A stretch of 64,000 nucleotides of DNA from Zoroaster sp. YZ-2022 (taxonomy: Eukaryota > Echinodermata > Asteroidea > Forcipulatida > Zoroasteridae). Made by a program: the position numbers and the translations under genes. Positions 10,739 through 20,990 of the stretch are shown here, in pieces (positions within the stretch are counted from its first letter, which is position 1; each line of letters begins with the position of its first letter). The notes beneath the pieces were generated by a model. That model searched no databases. It was not told where the DNA came from and saw only the letters and a list, made by a program, of their open reading frames with translations. The stretch lies in contig CM055817.1 in assembly GCA_029582265.1 (NCBI GenBank), forward strand, positions 57,606,340 through 57,670,339, written 5' to 3'.

Positions 10739-11126
10739 TTAACCCTCCTACTGTTTGACCATTTGAAACCATTCAAAATTTCCACTTACCAAAATGCCCA
10801 TTGGTTTTGTACACACATGGTGATACCATTTGAACAGTGTTGGTAGCAAGCTTTACTACCATTCAAATCCATTCAAATGCATAGAGGGTCCATTGATTCA
10901 CCACTTAGAAGTATCCAAACAAGGTTTTGTATTAGCTGTACTACATGTACCATTTGGAAAGATCCAAACAAGGTTTTGTATTAGCTGACCTACCATTCAA
11001 AACCATTTGGGGGAATCAATACTATACACAGTTATTTCACCATTCAAAACCACAAAAGCGAATGGTTTCAAATGGTGGATCAACTTGTATGAAAAAGGTA
11101 CATTGTACCAGAAGTAGGCGGGTTAA
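10739..11126 (+). mobile_element. TTAA element C2, copy 1
   Basis: Begins TTAACCCTCCTACTGTTTG and ends AGTAGGCGGGTTAA. The interior repeats the word 'ccattcaaaa'/'ccatttg' and its complement 'gaatgg'/'caaatgg' about ten times. A 40-bp segment with 'aaacaaggttttgtattagc' is duplicated (10916 and 10967). Its closest partner is C2 at 40727; the layout is shared with C5 at 38198, which uses a different word. Confidence 0.85.
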
Positions 11127-11318
11127 TGAATGATTTATAGCATCCCCAATCCCTGCACACATTTTGTTAAAAAATATCAAACACTTCCTTTTGTGTGGAT
11201 TAAATATTAAGTCAAAATTTTCAAAGGTCGTTTACAGGTAATTGGAACCGAAAAATGGAACCTGGTAATGACAGTTTCGGTCGGGTATCCGGGTACCCGG
11301 ATGCCCGGCACAGCCTCA

Positions 11319-11635
11319 AGATACAATGCTTGCCAAAGTAATGCAGGAATTCAAGTCACGATACATGGCAACAACGCCACTTAAATTACACATTAACAGT
11401 CTGTATTTGGATTATTTAGACAGTGGATAGGTGCAAATTGCTTAGGATTTGCCGACTTTGATATTAGCAATGGAGTGTATTCATTATATGAGGTAGAACT
11501 TCATATAAGTGCAATGTACTTTTTGGTACATTCCAGTCCATGATGTACATTGTACGCAGATGTTAATTGTGAGTGGGTACAGTGTACATGTAATCAGTCA
11601 TGGTATACAGTGAAAACGGCCGTCAGAGGTTGCCA
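11319..11635. other. Unassigned spacer
   Basis: Contains several 'tgtacattgtac'-like palindromes around 11515-11590 but no element ends, array or coding signal that I can recognise. Confidence 0.35.
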
Positions 11636-12162
11636 CATTGAGCAGGTGCCCACAGTACTAGGTTTGTCAGGATGGTCAGAGATGCCTACATTGTCCAGGT
11701 GCCCACAGTAGAGGGTTTGACAGGACAGTCAGAGGCTGCCCACAGTGAGCAGGTGCCCACATTGTCCAGGTGCCCGCATTGAGCAGGTGCCCGCATTGAG
11801 CAGGTGCCCGCATTGAGCAGGTGCCCGCATTGAGCAGGTGCCCGCATTGTCCAGGTGCCCGCATTGTCCAGGTGCCCGCATTGTCCAGGTGCCCGCATTG
11901 TCCAGGTGCCCGCATTGTCCAGGTGCCCGCATTGTCCAGGTGCCCGCATTGTCCAGGTGCCCGCATTGTCCAGGTGCCCGCATTGTCCAGGTGCCCGCAT
12001 TGTCCAGGTGCCCGCATTGTCCAGGTGCCCGCATTGTTCACGTGCCCGCATTGTTCACGTGCCCGCATTGTCCAGGTGCCCGCATTGTCCAGGTGCCCGC
12101 ATTGTCCAGGTGCCCGCATTGTCCAGGTGCCCACATTGTCCAGGTGCCCACAGTAGCGGGTT
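11636..12162. repeat. 17-bp minisatellite, about 30 units
   Basis: The unit 'cattgtccaggtgcccg' has variants 'ttgagcaggtgcc' (left part) and 'ttgttcacgtgcc' (12030-12065). It is flanked by longer diverged copies with 'agtagagggtttgacaggac' and 'agtagcgggtttgacaggac' on both sides. Because 17 is not a multiple of three and the unit has no stop in many readings, several frames on both strands stay open for 100-150 codons. These are not genes. Confidence 0.95.
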
Positions 12163-12343
12163 TGACAGGACGGTCAGAGGCTGCCAACAGTGAGCAATAT
12201 ACATGTATCTGTTTAAGTCTAAGGTGCTGTCATTTAATCAGATTATTTCTCAACTTGTTGTCTAAATTGGTGATATAAATTCCATGTTAGAATGAGTGCA
12301 ATAATCTGAATGCAATATCTTTATTTTCCTTCACACAAATTTC

Positions 12344-13464
12344 CTTTAAAGGGGGACTGACATGGATTTAAATCAAACAGTTAAATGTGACCGTCCACCA
12401 CGAACGGGCTGTAAAGTCGCACGCGTTGATTGAGCAGTACGGCTTGAAATGCATGAAAAATCAGTCAGTTGTCCATTTTGGTATTTTTTTTAGAAATGAA
12501 AAGTTTGAAATATTCTCCTTTAGTTCTGAAAATTTCAGAATTAAATTCAATTTCAAAAATCATGAAAACCACATTTTCTTTCGTGCAATGAGTTAATAAG
12601 TCTGTACAAAATGTAAGTTTATATGGAAGTGTAAGTAATTAGTGTAATGACTTTGATACACCATAACTTCGCGTAGGAATGTAGGAATGACTTGTGTTTG
12701 GTATCATTTTAAACCTTATGATATACTCTTTCCAAAAATATATGAACCTCCAAATGTTAAATTTTCGACTTTACAGCCCCTTTGTGGTGGATGGTCACAA
12801 ATATGTGATCGTTTTATTCTTTTATATCAGTAAAAGATCAATAAATTTTTTGTTTTGTGTTTTTATTGTTTTTGAGAGTGTTATTTTACCATTGTAAAAA
12901 TGCCCCCCACTTTTACACCCTGCATGGAGGAGCTGTTCGTGACGTCATGTCGGGAAGAGAAATTCGGCTCAAAACTCGGCTCAAAATGATCGCTGCACAA
13001 AACTATGTGAGCCGATGGACCTGACCACTTTATTCTTGTCAGTTGAACTTTGCTCGTCCAAATACGGCGATTTTTTGGTCACTTGGGAACATATGAAGGC
13101 TAACACGGTCTTTATAGGTGTTGTTGCATCCTGCAGATCACATCTTCCCGGCATTTTATTAGTTCTGGAAACAAAAATCACGGAAGAAATGAAATCGACG
13201 CTACATGTACGTGTGTGAAACGTTTGTATGTACATGTACATCATGTACACATCGGATCTTCCCGACCTTACGTCACATATATTATGCAAATGAAGCTTCC
13301 ACCGTGGGCGGGGTTGCCTCCCCCAAACACTTCAAACATTGTTTTAAAATACTTGTACTCAGAAATCAATGATTAAATAGACACAGGTGGGTCTCAAAAA
13401 CAATATTTTATTACAAAACGCCTTAAGTACACACACAATAAAGGATGTCAGTCCCCCTTTAAAG
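12344..13464. mobile_element. T2/Kolobok-like element with TTTAAAGGGGGACTGACAT ends
   Basis: TTTAAAGGGGGACTGACAT at the left and ATGTCAGTCCCCCTTTAAA at the right give a 19-bp perfect inverted repeat that includes the T2-type TTAAAGGRR signature. The interior contains element F (12386-12799), an AT-rich segment, and a CpG-bearing segment (12930-13310) with 'cgtgacgtcatgtcggg'. No transposase is readable, so it is non-autonomous. Confidence 0.75.
12386..12799. mobile_element. F-family TIR element, copy 1
   Basis: TGTGACCGTCCACCACGAAC... 'gctgtaaagtcg' at the left faces 'cgactttacagcccctttg'...GTGGTGGATGGTCACA at the right, an inverted repeat of about 34 bp. A second copy at 14431 keeps the outer TGTGACC and the inner 'taaagtcg'. 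Nested in the element starting at 12344. Confidence 0.75.
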
Positions 13465-13499
13465 TTGAAAATATACTGGCATTTTATCAATAAATATGA

Positions 13500-13729
13500 G
13501 TGTGCAAGTGTGCATGTACTTGCTTACAATTAGCTTTCTTCATACACAGTATACTGCCTGCATTATGAAATTAACATGGCAATAAAAAAGGAAATAAATC
13601 ATATTGGTGTAATGAAATGGTTGATTGGTTTCTGTATACATTTACATGTAAATGTATCGCTTAGTAATAGTACATGTAATGTATACATACATGCATGTAC
13701 AGCGTACGGTACATGTACCTGTAGGTAAA
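13500..13729. other. Unassigned spacer rich in TACATGTA
   Basis: Contains several 'tacatgta' palindromes (around 13640, 13670, 13710). No array, terminal repeat or coding exon recognised. Confidence 0.3.
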
Positions 13730-13885
13730 ACTTGTAGCTTTGCATGGTGAAGAGGATAAGTAAGACTAATTGCGGTGACACCATGTGGAACCTTAATTGA
13801 GTAGTAATTAGTTCTGAAAAGAACTGGAGGTACAACTCAACGTTTAGATCAGTATGCTCTGATCGTCCTCATCAGGAGAATGCCG
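13730..13885 (-). mobile_element. Penelope-like element terminus (candidate)
   Basis: Minus-strand order: a hammerhead-like core, 'aacgttgag', a 'gttcttttcagaac' hairpin, 'actactcaatta', 'acatggtgtcaccgcaa', 'cttacttatcc' and 'caccatgcaaagctaca'. The same order of blocks is at 24140 and, diverged, at 50520. The last part is the unit of the 64-bp array at 51187. Hammerhead motifs are known from Penelope-like element termini. No reverse transcriptase is visible here. Confidence 0.5.
13842..13875 (-). ncRNA. Hammerhead-ribozyme-like core
   Basis: On the minus strand CTGATGA is followed by GGAC, then a perfect stem GATCAG/CTGATC with loop AGCATA, then TAAAC in place of the consensus GAAAC. The box I match is exact. 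Box II has one substitution at a catalytic purine, so this copy may be inactive. Confidence 0.35.
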
Positions 13886-14430
13886 GACTCTGGAAATGCT
13901 GCTGCTTAAGTAGGCTGCTGGAGGATCATCCCATGAATGGATGCTGGAGGATTAGTTCATTGAGGCACGCAGGCGGGAACTGTTGAGACTAGGATCCTAG
14001 GATCCGAACAGTTCCTGTAAGTTCATAATTTACAGACATTTGTTTCAAAAACAGAAAATGTTCAAATTCCACAAATAAATAAATCAGCAAGAGTCGTCCA
14101 TGAAATCCACCAGGGTCTAATTTCATAGAGCTGCTAAGAAGAGAATTTTGCTGAGCAAATTTTGTTGCTAAGCAATATACATGTAAAACAGACTACCAGC
14201 CAAAACGCTTACATTTTGTACGACAATTTAGCTGGTAACCAAAGAAATCTGCTAAGCTAATTTTTCTGGTAAGCATTTTTATCTGCTAAGCAGTTCGATG
14301 AAATTAGGCCCGGCTTAGCAGATAAAAATTGCCTACCAGAAAAATTTGCTTTTAGCGTATTGTATTTCTTTGGTTACCGGCCAAACTTTCGTACAAATTG
14401 TATGCAATTTGGTTGTCATGTTAGTCCATT

Positions 14431-14808
14431 TGTGACCTGTTACAACGAAATGAGCGTAAAGTCGCACTATACCATTTCACAGTACAGCGGGAAAAGTGAA
14501 AAATCGGAAGGAGGTCTATTTATTTGTAAATCTCCTTAATATCGAATTCCAAATTTTCAGTTTGATCAGAAAATTAAAAACCTAAATTTCAGGCCAATTT
14601 CGTTGGTAGCTTTTATCGTGTTCTGACAAACAACTTCAAATAAAGACGGAAACAAAGTCGCAAATCCCCCTCTGGTGGTCTGGGGGATCGCTGTAACCCC
14701 AAGTGTTATATATCAGTGGAAAGCTCTTGTTCTACTGAATCCAGAAATACCAATAACTCAGTTGTTTAAATTTTCGACTTTAAGCTCATTTTGTGGTGAC
14801 AGGTCACA
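14431..14808. mobile_element. F-family TIR element, copy 2
   Basis: TGTGACCTGTTACAACGAAA... 'gcgtaaagtcg' faces 'cgactttaagctcattttg'...GGTGACAGGTCACA. Outer and inner landmarks match the copy at 12386 although the arm sequence has diverged. It is inserted in an H element. Confidence 0.72.
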
Positions 14809-14838
14809 TTTTATATATTGCTTAGCAGAATTTTCTGC

Positions 14839-15091
14839 TTAACCAGTTCGCGTCGGAGGCCGTGTATACACGCAAATTTTTTTTTGGACAGCGGATCGGA
14901 GAGCGTCTAAACACGCCACAGGATTCTCGGGAATATTTGTATAGATTCCCGGTCGACGTGGCAACGAGCCATAAGCATATGGTGGAAGACACAGTCTCCC
15001 CGGTCACGCTCTGGTGAGCACCATTGTTCGTGTTTGTAAACCCGCCACGGGGTTCGGAAAAACTTTTTTATTCCCGATGCGAACTGGTTAA
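14839..15091 (+). mobile_element. TTAA element G, copy 2
   Basis: TTAACCAGTTCGCGTCGGAG at the left and CGATGCGAACTGGTTAA at the right. The interior has 'gtgtatacacgcaa', a T run, 'ggatcggagagcgtctaaac' and 'ttcggaaaaactttttta'. It is inserted in an H element: 'tctgctt' on the left resumes as 'cagctctatg' on the right. Confidence 0.83.
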
Positions 15092-15727
15092 CAGCTCTAT
15101 GAAAGTTGGCCTCGGATACTGTCAAGGACACTTCCATTCTAATTATGTAAGTAACATGTACTGGTAGTTTAGTAACCAAGGCCCAATATCAGAGAATTTT
15201 GCTTATCAATTATTTGAAGAGTTTCATACATGTAGCAAAACGCGATAAACGCCATTATATTTAAAACTTTTGCACCAACACCACTCAGACATCGTTCACA
15301 GGTAGGCGAACTCAATTTTTAGCAAAAAGCAATATAACCACTATATAAACTCAATCATTATACTCGTTTTATTCCATACCGTGATAAACGTCACGCCAGC
15401 TTCTCTGCAAATCCTCTCTGCAAATCCTCTCAGCCAAATGGATATAGCGTTTTACTATGAAACTCTTTATTCTTGCTAAGCATTATAACACAGACTACCA
15501 GCCAAATTACATACATTTTGTGTGGAACTTTGGATGGTAACCAACAACGCTTGCTTAGCAAATCTTTTTGGTAAGCAATTTTTTCTGCTTAGCAGAAATT
15601 GGCCCTAGAGTTGCTAAGCAGAGAATGTTGCTTAGCAATTTTAAAACAGACTACCAGGCAACAAAGTACACTCATTTTATGTGCAAGTTTGGCTGGTAAT
15701 CAATTTCTGGTAATCAATTTTTTCTGC

Positions 15728-16673
15728 TTAAACCCTCCCACTATTGCACTTTGGTGGGAAGATGCTATACAGGTCAAAACCAGTCAACTGCCCGTTTTTG
15801 ACTGTTGACCCAAATGTGTACACGGGGGCATTTTTGACTGGTTTTTACTGTCATTTTAACCACCCTCAACAATACAAGACAATGCTTTTACCAGTCAAAA
15901 AACGGTTGACTCATTTTGACCTGTAAATGTACTTACTACATGTAAGGTTTGACAGTGTTTGACTTATAAGTGCACTAGATACATGTATACCTTGGCAAGT
16001 ATATCAACATTTTGACTGATTTTGACCCTTGCAGTCACAGGTTTGACAGTGTTTGACTTTTAAGTGCACTAGATATATACATTGGCAAGTATATAAACAT
16101 TTTGACTGATTTTGACCCTTGCAGTCACAGAAGGTTTGACAGTGTTTGACTTTTAAGTGCACTAGATATACATTGGCAAGTATATCAACATTTTGACTGA
16201 TTTTGACCCTTGCAGTCACAGAAGGTTTGACAGTGTTTGACTTTTAAGTGCACTAGATATACCTTGGCAAGTATATCAACATTTTGACTGATTTTGACCC
16301 TTGTAGTCACAGGTTTGACAGTGTTTGACTTTTAAGTGCACTAGATATACCTTGGCAAGTATATCAACATTTTGACTGATTTTGACCCTTGTAGTCACAG
16401 GTTTGACAGTGTTTGACTTTTAAGTGCACTAGATATACCTTGGCAAGTATATCAACATTTTGACTGATTTTGACCCTTGTAGTCACAGGTTTGACAGTGT
16501 TTGACTTTTAAGTGCACTAGATATACCTTGGCAAGTATATCAACATTTTGACTGATTTTGACCCTTGTAGTCACAGGTTTGACAGTGTTTGACTTTTAAG
16601 TGCACTAGATATACCTTGGCAAGTATATCAACATTTTGACTGATTTTGACCCTTGTAGTAGTAGGAGGGTTAA
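15728..16673 (+). mobile_element. TTAA element C3 with 88-bp array
   Basis: Left end TTAAACCCTCCCACTATTG (one base added relative to the family) and right end GTAGTAGGAGGGTTAA. The first 220 bp hold the word 'cagtcaaaa' and its complement 'ttttgactg' repeatedly. The single-unit relative at 53510 carries the same leader in the opposite orientation. Confidence 0.85.
15948..16660 (+). repeat. 88-bp minisatellite inside C3, 8 units
   Basis: Anchors 'gtttgacagtgtttgac' at 15948, 16041, 16134, 16225, 16313, 16401, about 16489 and about 16577. Left units are 91-93 bp, the right ones exactly 88 bp. The right units are almost identical, suggesting recent amplification from that side. Confidence 0.92.
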
Positions 16674-16699
16674 CGGCTCAATGAAATAGGTCCCTGGAC

Positions 16700-16786
16700 A
16701 GACTTGACATCCATCATGTCCATCATGTCCATCATGTCCATCATGTTTATCATGTCCATCATGTTTATCATGTTCATCATGTCCAG
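16700..16786. repeat. 9-bp 'atcatgtcc' repeat
   Basis: About nine units of 'atcatgtcc', some with 'gttt' or 'gttc'. As 9 is divisible by three it yields a short HDGHD-type open frame on the minus strand, which is not a gene. Confidence 0.85.
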
Positions 16787-16847
16787 TTCCAATGAATGAT
16801 TTCATTTGTATCACATCGCAATGTATACAACAATTCACAATTTCCTA

Positions 16848-17158
16848 TTAACCCTAACCCTGCCAGACGCAGCACAGTGCATCAGGTGGAAAAGTCTGGT
16901 GCACTTTTATGCATTCAGCTGTCAACACCAGTGCATAAGCAGCCAAGTCTGAGGCTATTGAGAGCTGGTCCCATTGAACAATGCCAGAGTTGTATCCTGC
17001 TGCGTTTGGTGACCACAGACTCTGAGGCAGTTCGGCCTTGAGATTTGTGACCAGATGGATCTTGCTGCACTCTGCAGCCAAGTCACTTTGACAAACGATG
17101 CAATCTGATGCGTCTGGCAGGGTTTCTAGCCAAAATACCCTGGAGGGTTAGGGTTTAA
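16848..17158. mobile_element. TTAA element K
   Basis: TTAACCCTAACCCTGCCAGA continues into 'cgcagc'; the right side has 'gatgcgtctggcagggttt' and ends GGAGGGTTAGGGTTTAA. The inner inverted repeat CCCTGCCAGACGCA/TGCGTCTGGCAGGG is perfect. Single copy in this window, not array-bearing. Confidence 0.75.
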
Positions 17159-17814
17159 AATTAAAATTCACAATATGGCTTTTCCTATTAAATTAATTTG
17201 CTTTTCATAATATACAACCACACAAATATTTCTACTTAAAAATGTTGGTGTACCAAGTCTTTTGGATGAAAATCCTCCCCTGTTTATATTTCAAAAATGA
17301 AATTCTCTACTTCCCCAAGTTCTGCTGGATTAACTCTTGAAAAAATAATTATATATTTTTTTATAAAGGACCTCAAATTAATCATTCAAAATACATGTAC
17401 ATGAAAAAGCAAATCATTTGATTATTATTATTGATGCAATACAAGGGAAACTCTTTACTGGAACATGATGAATAAATTCATATCTGTCCAGAAATGTTGG
17501 CTGGAAGTATGGTTTGTATAAATGAGCTAGTTTTAGGTAAAACATTGATCATTGATTTCTTTCAAAATGGCCAGTTGTATAACTTGGATTAGCTAATCAG
17601 TATGTCTTGACCATCTTCATGAATCAACACTCTCAGATCAGGCCCCTCCCCCCCTCCCCAATGGGATCTAATGTTCACATCTTAACAATTCAAGGAGCTG
17701 TAATCTGTGCCGTAGAACAGGTCAGCTGACATTAAATAAGAATTTGGCATTCAAAGCATACTAATGGAAACCTACTTAAAACCATCCACTCTCTTCACTG
17801 TAGATGCTAAACAC
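17159..17814. other. AT-rich stretch without recognised features
   Basis: Contains a T run, 'acatgtacatg' near 17395 and a C-rich patch at 17640-17660. No terminal repeats, tandem units or coding exon recognised. Confidence 0.35.
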
Positions 17815-17995
17815 TTAAAGGGACATTATCATCACAATCAGAGCAGACTTTCAACAGGGCATGGAATTGGTATTGACTTAATACCTGTCTCTAAAGTGCA
17901 AGGGTTGTAGCCAGCAATGTACATTTGTATTTGGGTGTCATTTGAAAGCTACATACACAAATATTTGCTAAATGGACACCCTGTTTTATTATTAA
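17815..17995 (+). mobile_element. T2-like MITE, variant interior
   Basis: Starts TTAAAGGGACATTATCATCA and 'caacagggcatggaattgg' like other T2 copies, then diverges into 'gtctctaaagtgcaagggtt' and 'tttgggtgtcatttg', and ends 'ctgttttattatTAA'. A second copy (18863-18929 plus 20224-20323) has the same interior. Both right ends abut another TTAAAGG, so the elements sit head to tail sharing TTAA. Confidence 0.72.
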
Positions 17996-18866
17996 CCCTA
18001 ACTCCCTAGGCCCATTTGCTTGTAACACATAACCTGAATCCTCCCTAACTCCTTAGGCCCATTTGCTTACACATAACCTGAATCCTTCCTAACTCCCTAG
18101 GCCCATTTGCTTGTAACACATAACCTGAATCCTCCCTAACTCCTTAGGCCCATTTGCTTACACATAACCTGAATCCTTCCTAACTCCCTAGGCCCATTTG
18201 CTTGTAACACATAACCTGAATCCTCCCTAACTCCTTAGGCCCATTTGCTTACACATAACCTGAATCCTTCCTAACTCCCTAGGCCCATTTGCTTACACAT
18301 AACCTGAATCCTCCCTAACTCCCTAGGCCCATTTGCTTACACATAACCTGAATCCTTCCTAACTCCCTAGGCCCATTTGCTTACACATAACCTGAATCCT
18401 TCCTAACTCCCTAGGCCCATTTGCTTACACATAACCTGAATCCTTCCTAACTCCCTAGGCCCATTTGCTTCCACATAACATGAATCCTTCCTAACTCCCT
18501 AGGCCCATTTGCTTACACATAACCTGAATCCTCCAAAATCCTACATCCAGTAGTAAGGCAAGCACATGGCATGTATGCACACATGTATTTCTAATCTGTG
18601 ATACATGTACATGGCCAGGGACCCTCCCTGCATGCATGGAGCAATAAACAGTGTCCTCTGACCCAAGCACTGACCTTGCAATCACTACAACAAACATGGA
18701 TGTACATGTACATGTACCATGGAAAGGCAAGTATGCCTAATAACCTCAATCCTCCAAAATCCTTCACATTAGCAAAGAGCATGTAGCATGTACATGTACA
18801 TAACATCAATCCTTCAAAATCCTTCATAATCCTTCATTTTGGAGGATTTGGGAAGGTTAGGGTTAA
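17992..18866 (-). mobile_element. TTAA element B, copy 2, with target duplication
   Basis: TTAACCCTAACTCCCTAGG at the left and GGAAGGTTAGGGTTAA at the right. It has a 44-bp array (about 12 units, some extended by 'gtaaca'), then the conserved core (18540-18770), then 'aaatccttcattttggagg'. Flanks 'gttttattat' and 'aggggcagtatcatcac' rejoin as in the uninserted sequence at 20311-20335. Confidence 0.9.
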
Positions 18867-18925
18867 AGGGGCAGTATCATCACAATCAGAGCAGACTTTC
18901 AACAGGGCATGGAATTGGTATTGAC

Positions 18926-20227
18926 TTAAAGACCATACAAAATGGTAAATATTTTCAACCCTAATTTTAAAAGGTAAGTAATTCTAAGTAGGAATCACCA
19001 ACAATAAGACTTTAATTATTTTTCTTTAACCCTTCAAAAAACCTATGAAAATGTGCTTCGCCACTACCGCGAACGACAGGCCCGAAACAAAAGCCATCGG
19101 GGACACTTTCACTGAGCCTATTTTGATGACGTACATTTACGGGAGGGCGAACGCAACAACTGTTTACTGCGGTACGTTTTGTACACAAAGCGTACTACAT
19201 CGCGTACAGCTGCAAAAATAAGTTTACCAACTACGACTTTCGAAAGTGTTTTTGAAGAAGTTTCCAAAAGTAGTACTAACCAATTGTGTTGTTCATCATC
19301 GTCATTTGATGGAGATTATACTAATGCCAAAGTTGGTGATATACAATGTAAGTGACATAGAATCATATCAATTAAGCCAGGAATGGATGAAATCCGGACG
19401 AAATCCAGGCGAAACTAATGGCGAATCCGAGGGAAGATCTCGAGTCCGCCATAAGCGCACATAATGGTACCCTATTTTTCTTGCTTTTTACGAACAAATA
19501 TTCTAAGAGCAACCAAAGTTTTGAATGTCCAGTATTTGATTCGTTAAAATTATCAGGAAAGTTAATCTCACTGCAAAATGTGTCCAAATTGTTCTTCAGG
19601 CCCGTACGCAGGGGCGTACGCACCCCCCCCCCCCCCAAATTACCAAAAGGTCCACATGAAAGGGCGCGAAACCGACGTTATATAGTTTCCCAAGGCATTT
19701 TTGGTCCCATCAGTACAAATTCGCACCACCCCATAAAAAATCCTGCGTACGGGCCTGTTCTTGTTTTGTGCCAATAAAAAATAATCCTTTGGTGATCTTG
19801 CCAGTGCTGTCAACCAGACTAATAGTTTGACAATGACCCGGCCTCGTATACGTATGTCCACACTGCACTGGAAACTTACGTGCACAGACTAGACGCACAC
19901 ACAATACATGTGTTGCACATCAAAGGGGAATCCCATACACACACATGTACATATACGGCCATGGACAATGCGGCGGCAGCCAGACCGTTGTTGAGATGGC
20001 TCCTTTCGAGCTCCCGTAAAAGTACGTCATATAAATAGGAAAAATGTTTGCTGCCGCCACAGGCTAACAGACGTCGCGGATTTCAACCGCTAGAATTTTA
20101 GCAGAAAATCATGATTTTTTTCAGCAATTTCTGGTTTGTTTTAATGTTTTTTGGAATAGCATAAATAACTAAATACATACTGAACAATTTTGAGTAAAAA
20201 AATCCAGGCACTTTGTCTGGACTTTAA
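18926..20227. mobile_element. TTAA element L, 1.3 kb, CpG-bearing interior
   Basis: Inserted at 'gacTTAA' of a variant T2 MITE; the target resumes at 'TTAAtacccgtctctaaag'. The ends AGACCATACAAAATGG and (complement) AGTCCAGACAAAGTGC match at 12 of 16 positions. The interior 19030-19470 and 19830-20090 is richer in CpG and G+C than the surroundings, with 'aatgtaagtgac' at 19347 resembling a splice donor. I found no recognisable protein. A hAT-like MITE is nested at 19597. Confidence 0.6.
19597..19757. mobile_element. hAT-like MITE with CAGGCCCGTACGCAGG ends
   Basis: CAGGCCCGTACGCAGG at the left, CCTGCGTACGGGCCTG at the right: 16-bp perfect inverted repeat. Flanks both contain 'gttctt'. A 15-C run lies just inside the left end. 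No coding capacity. hAT assignment is by analogy with CAG-starting MITEs. Confidence 0.65.
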
Positions 20228-20319
20228 TACCCGTCTCTAAAGTGCATGGGTTGTAGCAAGCAATACCTTTGGGTGTCATTTGGAACCTGTGTTTGTGAAA
20301 TGGACACCATATTTTATTA

Positions 20320-20347
20320 TTAAAGGGACAGTATTGTCACGATCAGA
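20320..20347 (+). mobile_element. T2-like MITE 5' terminus and uninserted TTAA site
   Basis: TTAAAGGGACAGTATTGTCA followed by 'cgatcag', interrupted at about 20348 by E-family sequence. The preceding 'attttattat' plus this TTAA is the empty counterpart of the B insertion site at 17992. Confidence 0.7.
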
Positions 20348-20354
20348 TTACAAA

Positions 20355-20440
20355 ATAAACATCGGGTACCGGATATCCGAAGATTCCCATTTCCAATTTC
20401 GAGTATCCGGTTTCCTAAATAACAAAAACACACAGCCTTA
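20355..20440 (-). mobile_element. E-family fragment
   Basis: Complement of the E left end: 'gggtaccggatatccgaag', 'cccatttccaatttcgag' and 'acacacagcctt'. The sequence beyond it (20441-20498, 'gtatctgaatacatggagag') is the complement of 9318-9375, so E and a T2 MITE are adjacent in the same way at two loci. Confidence 0.65.
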
Positions 20441-20498
20441 TTGTATCTGAATACATGGAGAGTAGGATACATGAACCTATGGAAACATTATTCAAAAG

Positions 20499-20990
20499 AA
20501 TATTGTTACGATCAGAGCAGACTTTCAACAGGGCATGGAATCGTTGTCCTAGTTTAAGATGAACACAGTGACTGAAAATTACTGGCTCATTTATGCAGCA
20601 GCAATGGTAATATGACCTTATCATAATAATAATAATAATAATAATGTGTGGACTTAAATAGCGCACGTATCCACCAACTAAGTGGTGCTCAAGGCGCATT
20701 TTTTTTTTTTTACGTGCATTACACAACACACGGGACCTACGGCTTTACGTCCCATCCGAAGGACGAAGCAATTATGGTTAAGTACCTTGCTCAAGGACAC
20801 AAGTGTCACGACCGGGGCTCGAACCCACACCCTGCTGCTGGCAACACCAGAACTTGAGTTCGGTGCGCTAGACCGCTCAGCCATGTGGGGTATGTACAAA
20901 GTATTTTCAGGCACTGAGTTAATCTAAAACTAGCATTCTGATTCCATGCCCCCGCCCCCCTTGGATCTTGACGATATTGCCCCTTTATTT
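20499..20990 (-). mobile_element. T2-like MITE interrupted by a SINE
   Basis: 20499-20623 runs from 'ttgttacgatcagagcag' to 'gaccttatcat'. The remainder resumes at 20884 'gtggggtatgt' and ends 'gacgatattgcccctttat'. The interruption is exactly between 'cttatcat' and 'gtgggg', adjacent bases in intact copies. Confidence 0.8.
20624..20883 (-). mobile_element. tRNA-derived SINE, different body subtype
   Basis: Minus-strand A box (complement of 'accgctcagcca', 20872-20883) and B box (GGGTTCGAGCC, 20816-20826). The tail 'gcgctatttaagtccacac' plus (ATT)n matches the other SINEs. The middle is replaced by 'gggacctacggctttacgtc' and a poly-A/T run, so head and tail are shared but the body is not. 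Confidence 0.85.

Larger units (their letters stand above)
9376..11316 (+). mobile_element. E-family element interrupted by three insertions
   Basis: Pieces at 9376-9480 (AAGGCTGTG...'gaaatcgaaaatattcggat'), 10019-10074 ('ctcttgttttattagagtca') and 11127-11316 ('attttcaaaggtcgtttaca'... 'gggtacccgg'... GCACAGCCT) join in the order of the intact copy at 30138. Between them sit a TIR element (9482-9728), unrelated sequence (9729-10018) and elements C1 (10075) and C2 (10739). Confidence 0.72.
14113..15735. repeat. Cluster of H-family MITEs ('gctaagcag' elements)
   Basis: H1 (14113-14311) starts 'gggtctaatttcatagagc' and ends 'gatgaaattaggccc', an inverted pair. H2 begins back-to-back at about 14307 and ends near 15112 ('agctctatgaaagttggcc'), interrupted by F (14431) and G (14839). 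Further pieces at 15470-15735 repeat 'cagactaccagccaaa', 'tggtaaccaa' and 'tctgcttagcag'. Interior words 'gctaagca'/'tgcttagc' recur throughout. 15180-15470 shows no clear unit. No coding capacity. Confidence 0.7.

Noticed and set aside
11676..12278. Several overlapping open frames of 100-152 codons on both strands
   Set aside because: They are translations of the 17-bp minisatellite in different frames; no start context, domain or codon signature supports a gene.
19246..19464. Possible exon with splice-donor-like sequence
   Set aside because: A 72-codon frame without recognisable domain, inside TTAA element L. Kept only as a finding about L's composition.
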